Source: Burhinus oedicnemus
Taxonomy: Eukaryota > Chordata > Aves > Charadriiformes > Burhinidae
Assembly: GCA_008921705.1 (NCBI GenBank)
Contig: VFFE01005895.1
Coordinates: 62,669 to 126,668 of the forward strand
Reading direction: 5' to 3'
Length of the DNA: 64,000 nucleotides
Shown here: positions 60,901-64,000 of the stretch, in pieces
Position numbering within the stretch: position 1 is the first letter of the stretch
Layout: each line of letters starts with the position of its first letter
Position numbers and translations under genes: made by a program
The notes under the pieces: model-generated
Databases searched by the model: none
Told to the model about the DNA's origin: nothing
What the model saw: the letters and a program-made list of their open reading frames with translations, nothing else

Positions 60901-61282
60901 AGAGGAAATAAAGAAACCTGGGGTGTCTAGTGACTAAGGCAATACTAGGAAGAAACTATTCCTACATGTTTATGCTAGAATATTGTGATAATTTATTTAT
61001 CAATATATTTCTATTTTTGTATTTTTAATTTTATGCACTGTTTTTTTCTGTTCTAATGGCTGCCCTTCGGGATAGGCTGACCTCTGCTCTCCGTATGACA
61101 TCCTGCAGTCGGATATTCGTCACATTCGAAAGACTGTTGACACTCTGCTCGCCCTCGGGGAGAAAACCCCACAATCAACTTCTACCTTTCGCTCCTGGGA
61201 TCTAATAGGCTTTTGTCTTTTCCACATACTTTTTATAGTCTTGATGTATATAACTTATCACTGGAATGTGCTAACAGCATAA
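2319..61282 (+). CDS. LRCH1: LRCH1, leucine-rich repeat and calponin homology protein (20 coding exons in window, 5' partial)
   Basis: The joined exons encode about 731 residues: seven LRR units with the LxxLxLxxN pattern, a long acidic/serine-rich linker, a conserved charged segment around [16 protein letters not shown], then a type-2 CH domain ([30 protein letters not shown]) and a hydrophobic tail. Every junction keeps frame, and all introns are GT-AG except one GC-AG. Assignment to LRCH1 rather than LRCH2 or LRCH3 rests on LRR and linker wording such as [24 protein letters not shown] and [17 protein letters not shown], which match human LRCH1 as I remember it. In mammals LRCH1 is reported to bind the exchange factor DOCK8 and restrain Cdc42 activation and leukocyte migration; that role here is inferred by homology. 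The first exon (N-terminus) lies upstream, and the usual last CH exon is not seen in the window. Confidence is high for the gene and lower for the exon set of any one transcript. Confidence 0.95.
2464..5666 (+). other. LRCH1: LRCH1 intron, with poly-T and assembly gap
   Basis: AT-rich intron. It holds a 30-base T run (4024-4053) and a 20-N gap (4066-4085). Around 3476-3530 a short sequence containing ATTAGAACTCAAT is present twice in tandem. No other exon or recognisable transposon is seen. Confidence 0.7.
4066..4085. other. Assembly gap (20 N)
   Basis: Twenty unknown bases directly after a long T homopolymer and a short mixed stretch. The round number suggests a placeholder of unknown true length, typical of sequencing failure in a homopolymer. 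It is intronic and does not touch a coding exon. Confidence 0.98.
5667..5793 (+). CDS. LRCH1: LRCH1 exon 2 of window (LRRs)
   Basis: It encodes [20 protein letters not shown] and then [19 protein letters not shown], two LRR units. It enters in phase 2, ends in phase 0, and the donor is CTG|GTATGT. The [11 protein letters not shown] wording is characteristic of LRCH1 within the family (LRCH2 has a different sequence here as I recall it). Confidence 0.95.
5794..11804 (+). other. LRCH1: LRCH1 intron (6.0 kb)
   Basis: It contains an L2-like LINE remnant near 5985-6140. A relatively GC-rich stretch at about 8220-8420 has short overlapping ORFs on both strands but no recognisable domain. Another at about 9060-9260 is also unexplained. 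No exon with credible splice sites was found. The acceptor is TGTAG at 11800-11804. Confidence 0.65.
5985..6140 (+). mobile_element. Ancient L2-like LINE remnant (reverse transcriptase C-terminal region)
   Basis: The plus-strand translation at about 6011-6081 reads IQNSASKF followed by THRLHWLPV. It resembles the QNAAARL...LHWLPV block that follows the palm domain in L2-type non-LTR reverse transcriptases. Downstream, LCKAL is weakly like the KALNG motif of the same proteins. The copy is short and decayed, and the borders are uncertain. The family call is from memory of the motif. Confidence 0.5.
11805..11910 (+). CDS. LRCH1: LRCH1 exon 3 of window (LRRs)
   Basis: It starts in phase 0 with [18 protein letters not shown] and continues through [14 protein letters not shown], completing two LRR units. 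It ends in phase 1; the donor CAAG|GTAAAA runs into an A-rich tract. The RRNYL motif agrees with LRCH1 (LRCH2 has RRNNL, from memory). Confidence 0.95.
11911..12405 (+). other. LRCH1: LRCH1 intron (0.5 kb)
   Basis: Short AT-rich intron with GT-AG ends. Nothing else is seen. Confidence 0.8.
12406..12542 (+). CDS. LRCH1: LRCH1 exon 4 of window (last LRRs)
   Basis: It encodes [17 protein letters not shown] and then [17 protein letters not shown], the last LRR units with the capping LENNPL motif. It is entered in phase 1 and left in phase 0 at CACAA|GTAAGT. Confidence 0.95.
12543..13761 (+). other. LRCH1: LRCH1 intron (1.2 kb)
   Basis: AT-rich sequence with GT-AG ends and a T-rich tract before the CAG acceptor. 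No repeat or extra exon is recognised. Confidence 0.75.
13762..13889 (+). CDS. LRCH1: LRCH1 exon 5 of window (post-LRR)
   Basis: It encodes [19 protein letters not shown] and then [13 protein letters not shown], the conserved helix that follows the LRR solenoid. The GKVHIFKYL wording is shared across LRCH proteins. It ends with AG of a split Ser codon; the donor is GAGAG|GTATGT. Confidence 0.95.
13890..15941 (+). other. LRCH1: LRCH1 intron (2.1 kb)
   Basis: AT-rich. A 61-codon plus-strand ORF at 15382-15567 has no recognisable domain and no matching splice sites, so it is not called a gene. Acceptor TATCTAG at 15941. Confidence 0.7.
15942..16026 (+). CDS. LRCH1: LRCH1 exon 6 of window (acidic linker)
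   Basis: It encodes [20 protein letters not shown] and then GDKRLSATE. It is entered in phase 2 and left in phase 0 at GAG|GTAAGT. An internal AG at 15961-15962 would also keep frame and omit seven residues (SIDDIYP), giving the SKKDSDSG version closer to the human reference protein as I remember it. Confidence 0.93.
18912..18945 (+). repeat. Poly-T tract (34 bases)
   Basis: An uninterrupted T homopolymer, followed by AAAGC. No retroposed sequence could be recognised beside it. The length is likely to vary or be misassembled. Confidence 0.95.
19052..19100. repeat. AT-rich inverted repeat
   Basis: Arms of about 18 bases (AATTTTAAAATAAAATTT and its near-perfect reverse complement) are separated by about 12 bases. 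It could form a stem-loop in DNA or RNA. It is not linked to a known transposon and may be chance in AT-rich sequence. Confidence 0.7.
20296..20401 (+). CDS. LRCH1: LRCH1 exon 7 of window (acidic linker)
   Basis: It encodes [20 protein letters not shown] and then [15 protein letters not shown]. The PSDEDTVS start is shared by LRCH1 and LRCH2. It is entered in phase 0 and left in phase 1. The donor AAAAG|GTTGGA lacks the usual purine at +3 and looks weak, but it is the site that keeps frame with the next exon. Confidence 0.9.
20402..21916 (+). other. LRCH1: LRCH1 intron (1.5 kb)
   Basis: It has a short degenerate tandem repeat of AATTATC/TAATTATC units at 20939-20974, and is otherwise AT-rich without recognised elements. 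A second GT at 20410 would shift the frame of the next exon. Confidence 0.7.
21917..22029 (+). CDS. LRCH1: LRCH1 exon 8 of window, followed by a GC donor
   Basis: It encodes [18 protein letters not shown] and then [12 protein letters not shown]. It is entered in phase 1 and left in phase 0. The exon end reads TTAAG|GCAAGT, an otherwise perfect donor with C at +2. No in-frame GT nearby would join to the next exon, whose sequence aligns directly after the Lys. Confidence 0.92.
22030..25751 (+). other. LRCH1: LRCH1 GC-AG intron (3.7 kb)
   Basis: The intron begins GCAAGT and ends TTACAG. The body is AT-rich with several short domainless ORFs on both strands. No transposon was recognised. Confidence 0.75.
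25752..25819 (+). CDS. LRCH1: LRCH1 exon 9 of window
   Basis: It encodes [19 protein letters not shown] and then TDE, a charged helical linker conserved with human LRCH1. It is entered in phase 0 and left in phase 2 at GAAAT|GTAAGT. Confidence 0.93.
25820..26887 (+). other. LRCH1: LRCH1 intron (1.1 kb)
   Basis: AT-rich, GT-AG, with no recognised element. An antisense 100-codon ORF at 26276-26578 shows no domain. Confidence 0.75.
26888..26974 (+). CDS. LRCH1: LRCH1 exon 10 of window
   Basis: It encodes [18 protein letters not shown] and then [11 protein letters not shown]. The [19 protein letters not shown] stretch is a strong LRCH1 signature. It is entered in phase 2 and left in phase 2 at AACAG|GTATGC. 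Confidence 0.95.
26975..29779 (+). other. LRCH1: LRCH1 intron (2.8 kb)
   Basis: AT-rich intron with several small ORFs in every frame, none with a domain or splice context. No certain repeat. Confidence 0.7.
29780..29864 (+). CDS. LRCH1: LRCH1 exon 11 of window
   Basis: After the split Arg codon it reads [18 protein letters not shown] and then [10 protein letters not shown], matching the human segment with NLYPM. It is left in phase 0 at CTACA|GTAAAG. Confidence 0.92.
29980..30016 (+). CDS. LRCH1: LRCH1 exon 12 of window, 37-nt microexon
   Basis: Flanked by TTTACACATAG and GTCAG|GTATGT, it encodes [12 protein letters not shown] plus the first base of an Ala codon. Its phase (0 in, 1 out) links exon 11 to the next exon, which needs phase 1. 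The acceptor is TAGCAG, a NAGNAG tandem, so use of the second AG (start 29983) would drop Gln. I do not recall it in the human reference protein, so it may be alternative or bird-specific. Confidence 0.75.
30017..30613 (+). other. LRCH1: LRCH1 intron (0.6 kb)
   Basis: AT-rich, GT-AG. It holds a run of C (about 30243-30250) and no recognised element. Confidence 0.75.
30614..30822 (+). CDS. LRCH1: LRCH1 exon 13 of window (charged helical segment)
   Basis: It encodes an Ala-Phe-Val start, then [40 protein letters not shown] and [10 protein letters not shown]. The middle is Glu/Arg-rich and probably forms a helix or coiled coil. It is entered in phase 1 and left in phase 0 at GTCAG|GTATGG. Internal acceptors at 30685 and 30709 (the second after TTTTTAATCTTACAG) would join exon 11 directly in frame, bypassing the microexon. 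I do not recall this segment in the reference human LRCH1, so inclusion may be isoform-specific. Confidence 0.85.
30823..32923 (+). other. LRCH1: LRCH1 intron (2.1 kb)
   Basis: AT-rich with several A and T runs and no recognised repeat or exon. Confidence 0.75.
32924..32971 (+). CDS. LRCH1: LRCH1 exon 14 of window (48 nt)
   Basis: It encodes [16 protein letters not shown] and is phase 0 at both ends, so it can be skipped without frameshift. It aligns loosely with SDLTLQSNGSQ of the human protein as I remember it. Acceptor AACACGCAG, donor GAG|GTAAGA. Confidence 0.88.
32972..34169 (+). other. LRCH1: LRCH1 intron (1.2 kb)
   Basis: GT-AG intron. Small ORFs at 33299-33490 and 33703-33934 have no domain. 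No recognised repeat. Confidence 0.75.
34170..34242 (+). CDS. LRCH1: LRCH1 exon 15 of window (PFGLKPRS)
   Basis: It encodes [20 protein letters not shown] and then KPRS. The PFGLKPRS motif is shared by LRCH1 and LRCH2. It leaves in phase 1 at ATCAG|GTAATG. Three downstream exons accept phase 1: the short terminal exon at 34340, the cassette at 40171 and the pre-CH exon at 46377. Confidence 0.95.
34340..34386 (+). CDS. LRCH1: Candidate alternative terminal exon of LRCH1 (CH-less isoform)
   Basis: 97 bases after exon 15, a T-rich tract and TTTAAG acceptor open a short frame. In the phase left by exon 15 it reads [15 protein letters not shown] and then TAG. An AATAAA lies 93 bases beyond the stop. 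A transcript using it would keep the LRRs and linker but lack the CH domain and the membrane tail. The acidic, LRCH-like wording and strong acceptor argue for reality; no transcript evidence is available here. AAGAAG at the acceptor is another NAGNAG. Confidence 0.6.
34479..34484 (+). terminator. Candidate poly(A) signal AATAAA for the short isoform
   Basis: A canonical hexamer 93 bases downstream of the stop codon at 34384-34386. A GT-rich stretch about 45 bases further on could serve as a downstream element. Confidence 0.5.
34515..34585. repeat. GT/TA microsatellite with inverted repeat
   Basis: A GT dinucleotide run, then 11-base arms AAAATATGTGT (34522-34532) and its exact reverse complement (34549-34559). 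This could form a hairpin with a 16-base loop just after the candidate poly(A) signal. Confidence 0.8.
40171..40278 (+). CDS. LRCH1: LRCH1 exon 16 of window, symmetric cassette exon (108 nt)
   Basis: It is entered and left in phase 1, so inclusion adds 36 residues and skipping keeps frame. It reads [19 protein letters not shown] and then [16 protein letters not shown]. The acceptor CTCCCCTCCAG is strong and is a NAGNAG (CAGCAG); the donor is AATG|GTAGGT. The Ser/Asp-rich wording resembles the rest of the linker. As I recall it, the human reference joins PRS directly to VFLRPQ, which would be the skipped form. Confidence 0.8.
43641..43692 (+). repeat. Short tandem repeat, AAAATTATCT units
   Basis: Two AAAATTATCT units plus AAATCT form a block of about 26 bases that is itself duplicated, a nested tandem repeat. 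Confidence 0.9.
43800..44112 (+). mobile_element. CR1 LINE 3' tail, sense to LRCH1
   Basis: The copy shows the typical CR1 end: AGGTTTAGGCTGGACATTAG, GGAACAGGCTGCCCAGGGAG, TTGGACTAGATGATCTTAAA, then GATTCTATGATTCTATGATT. It is strongly 5' truncated and no RT domain remains. The left border is approximate. Its orientation is opposite to the CR1 at 48645-49412, with exon 17 between them. Confidence 0.93.
46377..46486 (+). CDS. LRCH1: LRCH1 exon 17 of window (pre-CH helix)
   Basis: It encodes [18 protein letters not shown] and then [19 protein letters not shown], the charged helix leading into the CH domain and one of the most conserved parts of the gene. It is entered in phase 1 and left in phase 0 at GTGAG|GTATGT. 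Opposite-facing CR1 copies lie 2.3 kb upstream and 2.2 kb downstream. Confidence 0.96.
48645..49412 (-). mobile_element. CR1 LINE, 5'-truncated, antisense to LRCH1, with open ORF2 end
   Basis: The minus strand encodes an unbroken C-terminal part of CR1 ORF2: [91 protein letters not shown], a stop at 48734, then the 3' UTR-like end with the ATTCTATGATTCTATG tail. The catalytic RT palm and the endonuclease are missing, so it cannot move by itself. The lack of stops across about 220 codons suggests a fairly recent insertion. At the 5' end 20 bases are duplicated in tandem (49373-49392 and 49393-49412). Confidence 0.95.
50035..50465 (+). mobile_element. Old CR1 LINE 3' fragment, sense
   Basis: Diverged but recognisable CR1 wording: GCTTGGAGAAAAGAGTGCTG (SLEKR...), TCAGCTGCCTGAAGGG, AATGAGGGACAGTGGCACAA, TTAGACTAGATGGCCTGCAG and CCTTCCAACCTACACTTTCC. 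It carries many small changes, so it is older than its neighbour at 48.6-49.4 kb. Borders are approximate. Confidence 0.85.
51337..51474 (+). CDS. LRCH1: LRCH1 exon 18 of window (CH domain, first half)
   Basis: It encodes [19 protein letters not shown] and then [31 protein letters not shown] is the conserved core helix of a calponin homology domain. Both ends are phase 0; the donor is GCAGTA|GTAAGT. CH domains of this type bind partner proteins or the cytoskeleton. Confidence 0.97.
51475..53232 (+). other. LRCH1: LRCH1 intron (1.8 kb)
   Basis: It holds a TA/TG microsatellite at about 51653-51690 and a T run at 52175-52195. No recognised transposon. Confidence 0.75.
53233..53310 (+). CDS. LRCH1: LRCH1 exon 19 of window (CH domain, middle)
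   Basis: It encodes [18 protein letters not shown] and then CRKLGIPE, the CH helix with the conserved NVENFL...C..LG pattern. Phase 0 at both ends; donor CAGAG|GTAATT. From here the protein can continue into the membrane-tail exon at 61076 or, by family knowledge, into a standard CH-ending exon not found in this window. Confidence 0.97.
53311..61075 (+). other. LRCH1: LRCH1 intron (7.8 kb)
   Basis: AT-rich. There is a short tandem duplication around GTAATTAGGTAA (53597-53625), a GT/TA microsatellite (58770-58797) and a T run near 59013-59028. I searched for a CH-ending exon of the LCLPHHIL type and saw none. Confidence 0.7.
58770..58797 (+). repeat. GT/TA dinucleotide microsatellite
   Basis: A GTGTGTGTGTGT run followed directly by a TATATATATATATATAT run. 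Confidence 0.95.
61076..61282 (+). CDS. LRCH1: LRCH1 exon 20 of window, terminal exon with C-terminal membrane anchor
   Basis: Joined in phase 0 after GIPE, it reads [19 protein letters not shown] and [15 protein letters not shown], then [19 protein letters not shown] and TYHWNVLTA before TAA. About 20 hydrophobic residues close to the C-terminus predict a tail anchor with a very short luminal or extracellular end. From memory, a human LRCH1 isoform of about 763 residues has a closely similar tail, so this is a conserved alternative end rather than a bird novelty. It replaces the last CH helix and would change localisation. It is 207 nt including the stop. Confidence 0.93.
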   Translation, partial: ADLCSPYDILQSDIRHIRKTVDTLLALGEKTPQSTSTFRSWDLIGFCLFHILFIVLMYITYHWNVLTA

Positions 61283-62114
61283 CCTGTTCGCATGTGCACA
61301 CAAACTTTCTGCTTTGTCTCTGACAAATTACAGGTACTTATTTCCTTCCTTTGTCTTACAAACTTCTCCCTTTCCCTCGCTTCCCTTCCTTGTAATATCT
61401 TTATTAATCTCTTGCAATAGGGGAGAGGGGGAGTAGCATCTTGAAGACAAGTCCCATCTCTTCTCTCCCCTCCAGCTCTAGTTTAAGAACTTATGTACCT
61501 CTTTATTTATAGTTTGTTTTCTTTTATGTTGCCTGCACTACACACTAAACGTGTTAAGGCAGTGAAGCTACTCTTATCCCACTTTGGGGTGTAGGCTGGA
61601 TGTGTATCACACGCTAAACAGAACTGAGCCTTTTACTTTTTTGTGAAAATCCAGCAATGCTGCGGGTATTGAAGCAACTGAGGTGGCACTTCAACGGATG
61701 ATAGTATTTTCGGAGTTGGTGCCAATTATCTCAACATACATTGTGTTAAAAGCACTTACAGAACTATCTTTCAAATTACTGTTATTTTTTAATCTTTTAG
61801 ATCAACAAGTATACTGTAGCTTTAAAGATTGTTGGTCATCTCTACTGTTCCGATTAAATTCTGTACTGGAGTAGTTACGTTTTCCTACTTATATTTTGTT
61901 TTCCTCCAGATTCCATAGAATGACCTTTTTCTTCTGTTGCACAAAGCAGCATTGAACTGCTTTTAGACACTTGCTAAAGATGACTATAAATTAGTAGTGG
62001 GTGTAAGCAACCCATAAGATGCCAGTGACTTCAGAATGTTTCAGGATGAAGACTGTGGAGTACAGTGTGATACAATACGATAGTCTGAGAATAAGCTGTT
62101 ACATTCCTGTATCT

Positions 62115-62430
62115 GCTGTTCTTATGTGTGACGTCAACCAAGTCACATCACTATCTTGTCTCTGTTTCATCACCTGTGAAAATGCAGGTCATGTTTGTTT
62201 GTTTGTGTAACACCTGTAACAAAGAGAATGTAGCTAGGAAAACAGATTATCTAGGAAGACTCTAGATTTTCCATCCTACCAGGTTTTACAGAATAGGTCA
62301 GACAAACATGAGCCAGGAGGCGTTTTGGTATGTTTGAACTCACCCTATGGTTAGAGTGCTGGACTGATGACCTCCATTTACCTTCCGGTTCTGTCCCCTG
62401 TTCATCTATTGTAAAACACGAATAAGAGAA
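62115..62430 (+). mobile_element. MIR-like SINE remnants
   Basis: At 62126-62195 the order of words resembles the MIR body: GTGTGACGTCAACCAAGTCA, then CTCTGTTTCATCACCTGTGA and AAATG. At 62350-62425, GGTTAGAGTGCTGGACT followed by CCGGTTCTGTCCC resembles tRNA-derived A and B boxes, with a following ATCTATTGTAAAAC. Both are decayed and could be one broken or two separate copies. Confidence 0.4.
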
Positions 62431-62607
62431 ATTTTTTTGGTTTACTCCTTATCAACATGAAATATACAAATGAAAATTGATTAAAAAATATAAAATCTCT
62501 AATATAAACCCATACTGGCATTGCAATATTGGCCTAGATGCTCTTGACTAAATTTGTAATTCAGTCTGAGGGTAGCTAACCAAAGGACCTCGGTTTTGAG
62601 GCTGTGA

Positions 62608-62613
62608 AATAAA
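62608..62613 (+). terminator. Candidate poly(A) signal AATAAA
   Basis: A canonical hexamer 1326 bases after the stop of the membrane-tail exon. It is the clearest such signal in the stretch downstream of exon 20. Use is not shown. Confidence 0.35.
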
Positions 62614-64000
62614 TACATTAATTTCTCACTGCCTAGTATACACAAAAATTACCTGTAGACTTTTAGAGGATAATTAGCGTAAGAACCTGTATGTTACTGA
62701 TTATTCTGGCCATATGGTGATGATTTAGTGCTATACTATAAATATCCCCATTCCACAGATATCTGCAAAATTTTATTAAAAAACCTCTAAATGCAGTTCT
62801 ATTCCTGGTTTCCATGGCTTAAATACATGCATACATACATATATAAAAATGATGAAATGTATAATTAGATATGTATTTTAAGATGGAAAAATGCTTTTCA
62901 GATGACAGATAAATCCAGGAGGTTTTTTAAGGGTTTAGCGTCTAGCAGCTTCCATTGCATACATATTACAACTCTATTGTTAAGGGTGTCTTCTGTGACC
63001 AGGCATGAGTTTGCTGAGGGCTTCTAGGTTCTTTGTACTTGAGGAAAATGTACTAGTTATATGGGTGCATAGCTATAGACTTGTGCCCTCATCCTGCGCA
63101 GGCCTGTCGCTTAACTGTGTGCCTAGTTTTAGTGGCTCCAACACTGGACACTTGCTTACTCAGAGTTGGAACTTGACATTTAAGCTTCTGCTTTTAGCAG
63201 ATCTTTGTCCTGATTTTGGTTGTCTTGTTTTAACAATGTTGCTTTTCTAGTGAAGCTGAGAAAGTGACAGAAAGCTTGAATCGTTTCAGAATTTATTAAT
63301 TGTATGATTCTTTATAATCCAGTGTTGGTATTTGAGACAAAAGTGATGTCTTCTCCAGGGCTGGGGTTTTATTCCTGCTTCTGTAGGTGGTAAACAGGTC
63401 TCCTGTCAATGCTTTGTGTTGTGCACTCCTTATATAGTACCGATCTACATGTATAAGTATATTTTAACATTTTTTGCAATTAGAAAATCAGATGGTGAAA
63501 GTTGTTGCTACCATCCTATAGTACACATCTGTCTCATTGTCTAATATTATGTCCGATTATCCACTGTATCCAATAGCTTTGGGAGGGAGGTAACAGAAGT
63601 AGTACATCAGTGTGTTTTGCATTTCTGGTGTGCAGAAATGGAAGTTCATGTCTTGTGTTTTTAAATGTTTTATCAGACTAGACACTGAGTTAGAAACTGA
63701 ACTACTGTTGTGCCAGTGTAGACCAACTGAATATATCCCAGTCATAATGACACGTAACTCTCAAACTTGTCCAAAGTTTTAACTTTACATATGCTTACCA
63801 TGCAAACAGAGTTGTCTTTTAGTTAATTAGAGTACATTTTCTCACTATTCTCAACTATGACAATATACAGTAATTAAAATCGAACATCACAGGCACTTTC
63901 TTGTAGTTAGGGAGTTGAAGCCATCCGGAGCTGTACTGTGGAAGACAAACATACTTGCTTCATGGCAAGCACAGCCTTACTACCATTCGTGAAGCTTATC

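Larger units (their letters stand above)
61283..64000 (+). other. LRCH1: Likely 3' UTR of the membrane-tail isoform, then intron or flank
   Basis: No coding exon is seen. An AATAAA at 62608-62613 could end the transcript of exon 20. Small ORFs at 61683-61874, 62019-62210 and 63005-63250 have no domain. MIR-like remnants lie near 62115-62430. If the usual CH-ending exon exists in this species it must be beyond position 64000. Confidence 0.55.

Noticed and set aside
1..64000. A CRISPR array, operon, phage or other prokaryote-type system
   Set aside because: Spliced vertebrate gene structure, CR1 elements and absence of dense coding sequence exclude it.

Overview
The window is part of a vertebrate nuclear genome, most likely a bird. 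It is AT-rich, nearly all intronic, shows no CpG island, and carries CR1 non-LTR retrotransposon tails that end in the avian/reptilian ATTCTATG-type 3' repeat. The 64 kb hold the body of one plus-strand gene, LRCH1 (leucine-rich repeats and calponin homology domain containing 1). The window opens inside the intron after the first coding exon. Promoter, start codon and first coding exon lie upstream, and the usual last CH-domain exon is not seen here. No second gene was found on either strand.

Layout. 2.3-12.5 kb: four exons encode the leucine-rich repeats. 13.8-34.2 kb: eleven exons encode the low-complexity, acidic and charged linker. 40.2 kb: a 108-nt in-frame exon that could be a cassette. 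46.4-53.3 kb: three exons encode the pre-CH helix and most of the calponin homology domain. 61.1 kb: a terminal exon replaces the end of the CH domain with a hydrophobic C-terminal anchor. The 20 exons chain in one open frame, with phases agreeing at all 19 junctions: 2195 nt plus one nucleotide carried from the missing exon make 731 codons and a stop.

Several signals point to isoform diversity that goes beyond the usual human protein: the membrane-anchor exon; a possible early terminal exon with stop and poly(A) signal just after exon 15; a 37-nt microexon with a NAGNAG acceptor, followed by an exon with frame-preserving internal acceptors; a 21-nt tandem acceptor in exon 6; a GC-AG intron; and a symmetric cassette exon.

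Mobile DNA is sparse: a fairly young antisense CR1 tail (48.6-49.4 kb) with an open 3' reverse-transcriptase reading frame, two sense CR1 tails (43.8-44.1 and about 50.0-50.5 kb), an L2-like remnant near 6.0 kb and MIR-like SINE remnants near 62.1-62.4 kb. Opposite-facing CR1 copies flank exon 17. One 20-base assembly gap follows a poly-T tract at 4.07 kb. Comparisons with human LRCH1/2 are from memory of the families; no alignment was run.
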